DNA from: Propionimicrobium lymphophilum DSM 4903
GTDB lineage: Bacteria > Actinomycetota > Actinomycetes > Propionibacteriales > Propionibacteriaceae
Assembly: GCF_000423485.1 (NCBI RefSeq)
Contig: NZ_KE384026.1
Location: forward strand, 295,583 to 359,582
Length of the DNA stretch: 64,000 nucleotides
Direction of reading: 5' to 3'
Shown here: positions 16,378 through 24,433 of the stretch, piece after piece
How positions within the stretch are numbered: position 1 is the stretch's first letter
Layout: every line of letters begins with the position of its first letter
Made by a program: the position numbers and the translations under genes
The notes under the pieces: generated by a model
Seen by the model: only the letters and a program-made list of their open reading frames with translations
The model's database searches: none
Told to the model about the DNA's origin: nothing

Positions 16378-16812
16378 ATGAACGATTGCCCACATTTTCG
16401 TATCTCTAAGCCCTTTCTAATTGCACTAGCAGGAATTGTCTGGTGTATTGCGGGCTTCAATGTGACTCGGATCGGCGTTTCAGCGCTGTCCAGCAGCACG
16501 TTGCCGGCCCCGTGGATTTGTCTCATGCCAGTTGTGGTGTTTGCGGCGTTCGGGGCGATGTTCACAAAGTCAGCGGGCAAGCACGTGAACCGGATCCGAT
16601 CGAACCCTGCCAAGGCAAGACCCTTTTGGCATTTCTTTGATGCTCGCGCCTACTTGATCATGGCAATCATGATGACGGCTGGCTTCGGGCTTCGCGGTGC
16701 AGGAGTGCTGCCAGACACTTTCGTTTCGTTCTTCTATACAGGGCTGGGAGCGGCGCTGGCTTGTGCTGGTGGCTTTTTCTTGGTCAAGTCCCTAACGTAC
16801 CGTCGCTCATAG
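16378..16812 (+). CDS. Small four-helix membrane protein, unrecognised
   Basis: A 144-residue protein that I do not recognise. It has four hydrophobic segments (about residues 12-34, 42-60, 85-105 and 112-135) joined by short loops, one rich in basic residues (KHVNRIRSNPAKARP). The sequence IAGFNVTRIG near the first helix and FFYTGLGAALACAGGFF in the last look like conserved family blocks. The chosen ATG removes a poorly hydrophobic extension; ATG at 16315 in the same frame is possible. It lies 130 bp after sqdX in the same direction and may share its transcript. No function is proposed. Confidence 0.6.
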   Translation: MNDCPHFRISKPFLIALAGIVWCIAGFNVTRIGVSALSSSTLPAPWICLMPVVVFAAFGAMFTKSAGKHVNRIRSNPAKARPFWHFFDARAYLIMAIMMTAGFGLRGAGVLPDTFVSFFYTGLGAALACAGGFFLVKSLTYRRS

Positions 16813-16872
16813 AGCTGACCAAGCGCAATAAATAAAGCCTTTTTGCTAACGACTATTCGCCGCTACAACCGC

Positions 16873-16878
16873 TAAGGT
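16873..16878 (+). promoter_or_regulatory. Candidate -10 (TAAGGT) of the leaderless MmeI-like gene
   Basis: TAAGGT ends 7 nt before the GTG start and there is no Shine-Dalgarno. It supports GTG at 16886 as the first codon of a leaderless mRNA. Confidence 0.5.
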
Positions 16879-16885
16879 ACACAGG

Positions 16886-19684
16886 GTGGATGTTTCGTGG
16901 AATGTGGCGGCGAGAAACAGAAAGCTGACCGCTAAGGAATTTGCTGATAAGTGGGCTGACAGGGGCTACGAGAAGGGCGATACGGGTTCTTTTTGGCTAG
17001 AACTCCTCGGAGACGTCATCGGCATGGAGGACGTTACCTCGAACGTCCATTTCGAGCACCGCACCTCCAAAAAAGGCTTTGTGGACGTCATAGTCCCCGA
17101 CGCCAAAACTTTCATCGAGCAGAAGTCCTTAGGAGTCGATCTCGATAGGCCAGAAGAGCGGCAGGGCCGCCTGGTCACGCCTTTTGAGCAGGCAAAGGCC
17201 TACGCCGACTCCATGCCGAACTCGCAGCGCCCCGACACCATCATCGTCTGCAACTTCGAGACCTTCAGAATCCACAGTCTCGAGAGCGAGGACCCGGCGA
17301 ACGAATACGTCGAATTCCAGCTTTCCGAGCTTCCCGAGCAGATCTACCTGCTCGATTTCCTAATCGATCCGCAGCGTTCACGTCGTAAGCGCGAAGAGAA
17401 GGTTTCGTTAGATGCAGGCGCCCTAATCGGTAAGATCTACGAGATGCTGCGTGGGCAATACCACGACCCGGACACGCCGGAAAGCCAGCACAGCCTTAAC
17501 GTGCTCTGCGTGCGCCTGGTCTTTTGCTTGTTTGCCGAGGACGCGGAGATCTTTCCTAAGGATGCTTTCTACAACTATCTCCAGGGCCTGCCTGCCAGAC
17601 AGGTGCGGGTAGCCCTGAAGGAATTGTTCAGATACTTGGACACAAAGCCGGAAGATCGCGACCCGTACGTTTCCGAAGAGCTAAAACGCTTCCCTTACGT
17701 AAACGGCGGTCTTTTCGCGCAAGATGTGGAGATACCGCAGTTCACCGAAGAGATCTTGGGCGTACTGCTCAACGAGGTGAGCGAAGGCACGAACTGGTCA
17801 CAAATCTCCCCCACGATTTTCGGTGGCGTATTCGAGTCCACCCTCAACCCCGAGACGCGCCGCAGCGGTGGAATGCACTACACGTCTCCGGAGAACATCC
17901 ACAAGGTCATCGACCCTCTTTTCTTGGACGATCTGAAAGGTGAGCTTGCCGGCATCCTCAATGATTCTTCATTGGGTGAGAGGGCTCGAAGGAACAGGCT
18001 GGAAAAGTACCACGACAAGTTGGCGTCGCTAACGTTTTTCGATCCAGCATGTGGATCCGGAAATTTTCTTTCGGAGACTTACATCTCTCTGCGCAGGCTC
18101 GAGACCAAGGTTCTAAGCGAATTGAGCCACGGCCAGACCTCGATGGTCTTCGATGAGAGCCATTCGCCGCTGAAGGTTTCGCTGAGTCAATTCCACGGCA
18201 TCGAGATAAATGATTTCGCGGTTCAGGTTTCGAACACCGCGCTGTGGATCGCCGAGCTTCAAGCAAATGCGGAGGCCCAGGTGGTGGTGACCCAAGACAT
18301 CGAGGATCTACCGCTCAAAGACAACGCCCGAGTGACTCGCGCAAACGCGCTACGGGTCGATTGGGCCGATATTCTGCCCGTCAAAGAGTGCAATTACATA
18401 ATCGGGAACCCACCGTTTATCGGTTATTCGAATCACTCGGCCGAGCAGAAAAAGGATCGCGCCGAGCTGTTCGGCAAAGGCGGTGGCGTGCTCGACTACG
18501 TGGCCTGCTGGTACAAGAAGGCCGCCGATTACATGCAAGGCACTCACATCCGCGCCGCACTGGTGTCCACCAACAGCATCTGCCAGGGCCAACAGGTAAC
18601 GCCACTCTGGCGGCTGCTATTCGATCAGGGAATCCGCTTCAACTTCGCCCACCGCAGTTTTGTGTGGGGCAACGAGGCCGAAGATCAGGCGCACGTGCAC
18701 GTGGTAATCATCGGCTTCTCCTACGACGACGTGACTCCTAAATACCTGTTCGCCTACCCCAAGGGCGAGAAGGAGATTCGTCGCCAGGTGAGCCACATCA
18801 ACGGATATCTGGCAGAGGCGCCTGATGTGTTCGTGGATAAACAAACAAAACCTTTATCTGACGTTCCGGCTATGGCCCAGGGGTTTAAACCGGCAGACGG
18901 CCAAAATCTGCTCCTCACTTCCGAGCAGAAAGACGAGCTGCTGGCGAAAGAACCTGAGGCAGAAAAATGGGTCAGACCATTCTCGATGGGCGCCGAATTC
19001 ATTAAAGGGGTCGACCGATACTGTTTGTGGCTACCCGAGATAATAGGCGCTGAATTGCAGAAAGTTCCTGAGGTTCGCAAGCACGTTGACGCCTGTCGTG
19101 AGTGGCGTCTACAGCAGACACCAACAGGCGACGCGTTCAAGCTTGCTGATCGACCACACCTGCTAAGGCCATGCGGGAAGTTCAGGGATGGAACCTACAT
19201 CGGCTTCCCTGTAGTTTCTTCAGAACGCCGAGAGTACGTTCCTATCGGCTTTGTCGACAACGGCATGATCCCTGGAAATCAGCTCTATTTCATACCGACA
19301 GGCGAGATCTATTTTTTCGGCGTTATTAGTTCTCAGTTCCACAACGCCTGGATGCGAACTGTCGCGGGAAGACTCGAGATGCGCTATAGATACGGCAACA
19401 CCACCGTCTACAACACGTTCGTCTGGCCCTCCCCCACGCCTGCTCAGCGAAACGAGATCGAGTCCGCGGCAACCGCCGTGCTGGAAGCCAGGGAGAAGTA
19501 CTCACCGGCCACGCTGGCAGACCTTTACGATCCCGACAGCGACTGGCTATATCCAGAGCTGACTTCTGCCCACAAACGCCTGGATCGTGCCGTCGAGGCG
19601 GCCTACGGAGTCGACTTCGACGGTGACGAGACGGCAATCGTTGCTCACCTCTTCTCGCTGTATGCAAAGGCAACCGCCGAATAA
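16886..19684 (+). CDS. MmeI-like (Type IIL) restriction-modification enzyme
   Basis: A 932-residue single polypeptide, close to MmeI (919 residues). The N-terminal endonuclease domain shows FWLELLGDVIG and the D-EXK core in VDVIVPDAKTFIEQKSLG (Glu and Lys near residues 78-80). A helical spacer and then a gamma-class N6-adenine methyltransferase follow, with motif I FDPACGSGNF (about 386) and motif IV NPPF (about 508). A C-terminal target-recognition part contains RYRYGNTTVYNTFVWP. Such enzymes methylate one adenine of a short asymmetric site and cut about 20 nt away, one subunit doing all three tasks. No separate specificity or helicase gene adjoins. Recognition sequence cannot be told from here. 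Confidence 0.88.
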   Translation: MDVSWNVAARNRKLTAKEFADKWADRGYEKGDTGSFWLELLGDVIGMEDVTSNVHFEHRTSKKGFVDVIVPDAKTFIEQKSLGVDLDRPEERQGRLVTPFEQAKAYADSMPNSQRPDTIIVCNFETFRIHSLESEDPANEYVEFQLSELPEQIYLLDFLIDPQRSRRKREEKVSLDAGALIGKIYEMLRGQYHDPDTPESQHSLNVLCVRLVFCLFAEDAEIFPKDAFYNYLQGLPARQVRVALKELFRYLDTKPEDRDPYVSEELKRFPYVNGGLFAQDVEIPQFTEEILGVLLNEVSEGTNWSQISPTIFGGVFESTLNPETRRSGGMHYTSPENIHKVIDPLFLDDLKGELAGILNDSSLGERARRNRLEKYHDKLASLTFFDPACGSGNFLSETYISLRRLETKVLSELSHGQTSMVFDESHSPLKVSLSQFHGIEINDFAVQVSNTALWIAELQANAEAQVVVTQDIEDLPLKDNARVTRANALRVDWADILPVKECNYIIGNPPFIGYSNHSAEQKKDRAELFGKGGGVLDYVACWYKKAADYMQGTHIRAALVSTNSICQGQQVTPLWRLLFDQGIRFNFAHRSFVWGNEAEDQAHVHVVIIGFSYDDVTPKYLFAYPKGEKEIRRQVSHINGYLAEAPDVFVDKQTKPLSDVPAMAQGFKPADGQNLLLTSEQKDELLAKEPEAEKWVRPFSMGAEFIKGVDRYCLWLPEIIGAELQKVPEVRKHVDACREWRLQQTPTGDAFKLADRPHLLRPCGKFRDGTYIGFPVVSSERREYVPIGFVDNGMIPGNQLYFIPTGEIYFFGVISSQFHNAWMRTVAGRLEMRYRYGNTTVYNTFVWPSPTPAQRNEIESAATAVLEAREKYSPATLADLYDPDSDWLYPELTSAHKRLDRAVEAAYGVDFDGDETAIVAHLFSLYAKATAE

Positions 19685-19705
19685 CCGATATTGCGCACAC
19701 AACGG

Positions 19706-19711
19706 TAGCCT
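19706..19711 (+). promoter_or_regulatory. Candidate -10 (TAGCCT) of the leaderless SGNH gene
   Basis: TAGCCT ends 7 nt before ATG at 19719. It supports this start over an in-frame one 132 nt upstream that would lie inside the MmeI-like gene. Confidence 0.5.
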
Positions 19712-19718
19712 GGATCCC

Positions 19719-20372
19719 ATGAAAAACATCCTGTGCTTCGGAGATTCAAACACCTTTGGCTACGACGGTGAGAACGAGGGAGCCAGGTTCCCCCGAGACG
19801 TGCGCTGGACCGGAAGGCTTCAAAAGCTGCTCGGCGACGACTACTTCGTCATTGAGGAAGGCCTCTCGGGCAGGACGATCGTCAATGACGATCCGGTGAC
19901 CGGCAGGATGTCCGGTATCTCATATCTACCTGCATGCCTAGAATCGCATAGGCCAATCGACCTTGTGATCTTCATGCTGGGCACCAACGACCTGAAAAAT
20001 CGCTTCAGCATGAGCCCCGGAGAGGTTGGAAGAGCTGCTCAACGAGCGGTAAAGCTGATCCAAAACAGTGAATGTGGCCGAAGCGGCGAGCCCGAGATTC
20101 TCCTAGTCGCTCCCGTCGAGGGCAAACGAGTCGAGATGGAAAGCGACCCGTATTGGCCTTGGTCGACGAATTCCGTTCAGGACATGACCGGAAAGAATGT
20201 TGAGCTTTCCGAGGTGCTGATGTGGACCGCGCAATACACCAACACACATTTCGCGAGCGTCTGCGACGATGAACGATTCCCAACCAATAATGTAGACGGC
20301 ATTCACCTGACTCCTGAAGGACACAGCGCGGTCGCCGACTTCCTCGCACAGAAAGTGCGAGAGATTCTGTAG
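19719..20372 (+). CDS. SGNH/GDSL hydrolase family protein
   Basis: A 217-residue esterase or arylesterase-like enzyme. Block I is CFGDSNTFGYD (nucleophile Ser about residue 10), the oxyanion Gly is in EEGLSGRT, block III is MLGTNDLKNRF and block V is DGIHLTPEGH, giving the Asp-His pair. There is no signal peptide, so it should be cytoplasmic; the closest named relatives are multifunctional acyl-CoA thioesterase/arylesterase proteins. The natural ester is unknown. The TauE/SafE gene begins at the base after its stop (TAGATG), so the two are almost certainly co-transcribed. Confidence 0.88.
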   Translation: MKNILCFGDSNTFGYDGENEGARFPRDVRWTGRLQKLLGDDYFVIEEGLSGRTIVNDDPVTGRMSGISYLPACLESHRPIDLVIFMLGTNDLKNRFSMSPGEVGRAAQRAVKLIQNSECGRSGEPEILLVAPVEGKRVEMESDPYWPWSTNSVQDMTGKNVELSEVLMWTAQYTNTHFASVCDDERFPTNNVDGIHLTPEGHSAVADFLAQKVREIL

Positions 20373-21140
20373 ATGTCTATCGTCTTTGCGCTCGTCATCG
20401 GCCTGGTCATCGGCCTGGTCGTCGGTGCCCTGGGCGCTGGCGGCGGAATCCTTTCGATACCCGCGCTTGTTTTCCTGCTGGGGCAACCTCCGCATGAGGC
20501 ATCAGTTGGTTCTTTGATCATCGTGGGAACCACCTCGCTGATATCGCTAATTCCCAGGTCCATGGACAATCAGGTGCGATGGAAAGAGGGCATCACCTTT
20601 GGAGCCCTATCTACCGTCGCAACCTTTTTCGGTTCCAGGCTTTCGTTACTTGTCAGCGCGGATCTTCTGATGCTAGCACTGGGGATTCTCCTAGCCGTGG
20701 TCGGAATCATCCTTTTCCGCAGCACTTTCAAAAACAAGAAGCCGGCAGACGATTCGATGAAAGGCAAAGCTAAAAAGAGCGTTTTGGCTCTCATCGCGTG
20801 CGCAAGCCTGACAGGGCTGTTGACCGGTTTCTTCGGTGTGGGCGGAGGGTTCGTCGTCGTTCCCATGCTGATCCTAGCGCTCGGCTTCAACATCAGAGAC
20901 GCTTCAGGCACCTCTCTTCTGGTCATGGTTATCTCATCTGCAACAGGTTTGATCTCGCGTATCGGGGCAGATTTCACCATGGAATGGCCGATCATCATCG
21001 CCTTCGCCCTGGCATCAATGGTGGGCGGGCTGGTTGGAGCTCCGGCGTCTCGAAAGGTCAAGGAAAATATACTCACCAGAATCTTCGCGTTGCTGCTTCT
21101 GGGCGTCTCGACGGGGACTCTCTACTCCGTCCTGCCATAA
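20373..21140 (+). CDS. TauE/SafE family sulfite/anion exporter
   Basis: A 255-residue membrane protein with about eight helices. It has the two-fold family repeat: GLVVGALGAGGGILSIPAL in the first half and TGLLTGFFGVGGGFVVVP in the second. Family members export sulfite, sulfoacetate or other small anions, and some are of unknown substrate. It starts directly at the SGNH stop. The sqdB gene 5 kb upstream uses sulfite, which makes sulfur handling a tempting but unproven link. A strong terminator follows. Confidence 0.88.
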   Translation: MSIVFALVIGLVIGLVVGALGAGGGILSIPALVFLLGQPPHEASVGSLIIVGTTSLISLIPRSMDNQVRWKEGITFGALSTVATFFGSRLSLLVSADLLMLALGILLAVVGIILFRSTFKNKKPADDSMKGKAKKSVLALIACASLTGLLTGFFGVGGGFVVVPMLILALGFNIRDASGTSLLVMVISSATGLISRIGADFTMEWPIIIAFALASMVGGLVGAPASRKVKENILTRIFALLLLGVSTGTLYSVLP

Positions 21141-21170
21141 AAAATGCGGGAGCTAAAGCCCCCGCATTTT
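21141..21170. terminator. Bidirectional intrinsic terminator between TauE/SafE and DUF981-like genes
   Basis: Arms 21141-21150 and 21161-21170 (AAAATGCGGG with CCCGCATTTT) pair perfectly around a 10-nt loop, and are T-flanked on both strands. It separates two convergent genes. Confidence 0.88.
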
Positions 21171-21185
21171 TGAAGTTACGAAATA

Positions 21186-21941
21186 CTACATAGTGTTCAT
21201 GATGAGTCCGATGTGCGTGTAGAAGTTCAGGCAGCCGAACAGGCCGATCAGAATTCCACAAACCATCCAGAAACGCATCACGAGAGCCATTAGGCCGCCG
21301 CCCTTAGCCTCGCTGTTGGCCTCATTCGAGGCGCGGAAAACGCCGAACGGGAACAACAGGCAAGCCAGGCCGATGACGAAGAAGAAGGCCGACATGAAGA
21401 TTGCCTCAAACCAGGGCCAGGTAGCGAAGAAACCGGAGATTGGTTCCTGAGGCGGTGCGGTGAACAGTCTATACATGACGCCGGCCAAGGAGCAGCCCCA
21501 AAGGCCCAAGCCCAAGCCACCTGCGAAGATAGAAAGCGGCTTAGCGGTGCTCAACAGATCTGAGTAAGCGTCCTCAGACTCCAGAAGGTCACTGCGACGC
21601 TTCCAAAGGTAAAAACAAGCGAAAATCAACAACGCACCGAAACCGAGGCAGGTCTCACCGAAGATGATGTTGTCGTACGGGAAGCCGCCAGCTGCTAGTG
21701 GCCAAGTAGTGGTCATGTGGAAACCAGTGGTCAACAGAATCAGCCCGAGAGCACCGAACGCCATCGAGTAGCCATCAGCCTTAAACGGCTTGCCCTCCAG
21801 CGACTTCCTCAGATCCCCCAGCATCATCGCCAAAGCAATCAGCGCAGCACCTGCTGCCACCGCCATAATCGTGTTATATGTCGGCATAACCGACCAATCG
21901 ATCATGCCAGGGCTCTCAACGCCCTTAAAGAACTCTTCCAT
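21186..21941 (-). CDS. Polytopic membrane protein, probably DUF981 family
   Basis: A 251-residue integral membrane protein with seven predicted helices and a 30-residue amphipathic loop after helix 4. Characteristic stretches are FGALGLILLTTGFHMTTTWP, FGETCLGFGALLIFACFYLW and LGLWGCSLAGVMYRLFTAPP, which I associate with DUF981, a family without known function; this assignment is from memory. A perfect AGGAGG precedes the ATG. It is a single gene convergent with the TauE/SafE gene. The conserved His and Met residues within helices could bind a metal or haem, but this is speculation. Confidence 0.6.
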   Translation of the reverse strand: MEEFFKGVESPGMIDWSVMPTYNTIMAVAAGAALIALAMMLGDLRKSLEGKPFKADGYSMAFGALGLILLTTGFHMTTTWPLAAGGFPYDNIIFGETCLGFGALLIFACFYLWKRRSDLLESEDAYSDLLSTAKPLSIFAGGLGLGLWGCSLAGVMYRLFTAPPQEPISGFFATWPWFEAIFMSAFFFVIGLACLLFPFGVFRASNEANSEAKGGGLMALVMRFWMVCGILIGLFGCLNFYTHIGLIMNTM

Positions 21942-22075
21942 GACGCCTCCTACTAAAAAACGTCTATTAAACGAATGACCACCACGGTCACAGTTTGATA
22001 CTATCCCGAAAAATTCAAAACTATGAATGCACTATGAATGATCAGTGCCTAGAGAAAAGAGAGAAGAAAAATTTA

Positions 22076-24385
22076 CTAAGCCTGCTGTCGCTTTCTGAAT
22101 CTTTGAAGAAGCCTCCAGGTGACCTCGATCAACCCGGCACCGATAGCCCCGACAACCGTTCCAAGAATAATCATCTGAATATTGCTCGTGTCGAGCTTGA
22201 ACAATGAATGCAGAACTCGAAGAGCAAAAATTGCGCCGTAAGCAAAATAGGCGGCAAGGATAAGACAAATTCGCCACCAGTTATACGGACGAGCTACAAC
22301 CGCGAGTAGCCATGTGGCGGAGAAAATGAGGCACACAAGCGCACCAGTCGAAATAGTCAGTTGATTCGCCTGCTGCGGGAAAAAGTGACGCCCCAACAGA
22401 TAAGTGACGAATGTGGCCGCCCCTACAATGCAGCCGGCTGGCAGCCCGAACGCAAGAACGCGTTTTACGAAACCAGGCCGAGCTCGGTCGTTATTAGGCG
22501 CAAGCGAAAGCAAGAAAGCCGGAATTCCGATAGTGAACCAACCTGTGATGGTGATGTGAATCGGTTGGAACGGAAACGGTAGCCGCCAGATAACCACTAA
22601 GAGCGCCAAAATCGCTGAGTATACGGTCTTTGTGAGGAAGAGCTTCGCCACTCTCTCGATATTTCCTATTACCCTTCTCCCCTCGCCGACGACGTGTGGA
22701 AGAGTCGAAAATTTGTCGTCAAGAAGAACTATCTTTGCGGCGGAACGCGTTGCCGGCGCACCCGAGCCCATGGCGATGCCAAGGTCCGAATCTTTTAGCG
22801 CGAGGATATCGTTAACTCCGTCACCTGTCATTGCGACGGTGTGCCCTGCTTTTTGGAGAGCTTTGACTAGCATGCGCTTCTGCTGAGGCTTAACACGGCC
22901 AAAAACCTTGTGGGAGGTGGCTGCTTCGACCAAATCATCGTCTTTGACTTCCGCCAGATCTAGCGGATTTTCCTCATCTATTCCCAGCTCATTGGTGACC
23001 GCACCTACTGCCCTGGCGTTATCACCGGAGATCACTTTTACCTCCACACCCTGATCGGCGAAGTAGTCGAGGGTCTCTTGCGCGTCAGACCGAATCGTTT
23101 GGCTAAGCACGACGAGCGCGGCCGGTTCACACCGTGCTGGAGACCCCATCCCGAGCAGCAACACCCTCAAGCCAGTTTTCCCCCACTCCTCAGCGCGGAT
23201 CTCTGCTGGCCCATCAGCAAGAATGTCTGGGGCACCAAGTATCCAGCTTTCGCCGTTTGAAAGTTCGATTCCAGAGAACTTGTTTACGGAACTGAACGGA
23301 ATCCTGCTGACGACTTCAAGCTGATCAGATGGGATACCAACCGCATTCTTGATCGCCTGCATAGATGAGTTCGGGTAAGGATCCGCCGCAGCCATAGTCG
23401 CCAATACATCGTTTACGAGCAACTCATCGAAGTTGCCTAGAATCTCGATGCTTCGCAGGCTCATCTTGTTGTCAGTTAGAGTGCCAGTCTTGTCGGCACA
23501 AAGAACGTCCACTCGCGCTAGACCTTCGATGGCTGGTAGTTCCTGAACCAGGCACTTCCTCTTTCCCAGTCGAATGATTCCCAAGGCGAAGGCGGTCGCT
23601 GTTATGAGCACTAGACCCTCCGGAACCATGGGAACGATGGCTCCGGCCATTCGGAGAACAGCGGATCGCCAGCCACTGGTGGTCTGCATCAGCTGGACAG
23701 CGATCGTCGCGATGCCCACCGGAATTAGGATCCAGGTGATCACCCTAAGAATTTTGTTGATTCCGGCCTGTAATTCTGAATGAGCTAACGAGAATTTAGC
23801 GGCCTGTTCGGTAATCTGAGCCGCATAAGACGCGCTACCAACTTTTGTGGCTCTGTAAGCTCCAGAACCGGATATGACGTAGCTACCAGAAAGTACTTCG
23901 TCACCGAGAGCTTTAGATTCAGGCTCGGACTCCCCAGTCAGCAGAGATTCGTCGATGTTCAGGTTTTCTGATTCTACGAGTACTCCGTCGACAACGATCT
24001 GATCTCCGGGACCGACTTCGATTATGTCGTCGACCACGACGGCTGTCTTATCTATCCTCCGGGTTGCCTCTGCTCGCCTAACCATTGGTTTCGTGTCAGC
24101 TACAACCGCAAGTTTGTCCAGAGTCTTTTTAGCGCGAAGTTCTTGGATTATGCCGATGATCGAGTTGGCGATGATGAGTAAACCGAATGCGCAGTTCATC
24201 CATGAGCCAGTCAGGGCGACAATCACTAAAAGCACACCGAGGATCGCATTAATGCGAGTGAAAATGTTGCTTCTAAGAATGTCCCCGACGCTTTTACCAC
24301 TGTTGCTCGGCAAGTCATTTGAAAGCCCTTTTCCCAAGCGCTCAGCAACTTCTCGCCTAGTTAGACCATCAAGATTTGCAATCAC
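22076..24385 (-). CDS. ctpE: P-type cation ATPase, CtpE-like
   Basis: A 769-residue P-type ATPase resembling mycobacterial CtpE, reported to take part in calcium uptake. The actuator loop is LLTGES, the ion-binding helix M4 carries VPMVPEGLVL, the phosphorylated Asp is in CADKTGTLT (about residue 297) and the hinge is TGDGVNDILALKDSD. There is no N-terminal heavy-metal domain. The start is GTG at 24385, placed 5 nt after GAAAGGGG. An in-frame ATG 54 nt upstream would overlap the divergent Hsp70 gene and lacks a ribosome site. The ion cannot be proven from sequence alone. Confidence 0.85.
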   Translation of the reverse strand: MIANLDGLTRREVAERLGKGLSNDLPSNSGKSVGDILRSNIFTRINAILGVLLVIVALTGSWMNCAFGLLIIANSIIGIIQELRAKKTLDKLAVVADTKPMVRRAEATRRIDKTAVVVDDIIEVGPGDQIVVDGVLVESENLNIDESLLTGESEPESKALGDEVLSGSYVISGSGAYRATKVGSASYAAQITEQAAKFSLAHSELQAGINKILRVITWILIPVGIATIAVQLMQTTSGWRSAVLRMAGAIVPMVPEGLVLITATAFALGIIRLGKRKCLVQELPAIEGLARVDVLCADKTGTLTDNKMSLRSIEILGNFDELLVNDVLATMAAADPYPNSSMQAIKNAVGIPSDQLEVVSRIPFSSVNKFSGIELSNGESWILGAPDILADGPAEIRAEEWGKTGLRVLLLGMGSPARCEPAALVVLSQTIRSDAQETLDYFADQGVEVKVISGDNARAVGAVTNELGIDEENPLDLAEVKDDDLVEAATSHKVFGRVKPQQKRMLVKALQKAGHTVAMTGDGVNDILALKDSDLGIAMGSGAPATRSAAKIVLLDDKFSTLPHVVGEGRRVIGNIERVAKLFLTKTVYSAILALLVVIWRLPFPFQPIHITITGWFTIGIPAFLLSLAPNNDRARPGFVKRVLAFGLPAGCIVGAATFVTYLLGRHFFPQQANQLTISTGALVCLIFSATWLLAVVARPYNWWRICLILAAYFAYGAIFALRVLHSLFKLDTSNIQMIILGTVVGAIGAGLIEVTWRLLQRFRKRQQA

Positions 24386-24421
24386 GCGTGCCCCTTTCAC
24401 AACAAGGCGGTGTTTCCCCGG

Positions 24422-24427
24422 TAAGTT
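24422..24427 (+). promoter_or_regulatory. Candidate -10 (TAAGTT) of the leaderless Hsp70-like gene
   Basis: TAAGTT ends 6 nt before ATG. The divergent ctpE start is only 36 bp away, so the two promoters overlap. Confidence 0.45.
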
Positions 24428-24433
24428 TAAGGC

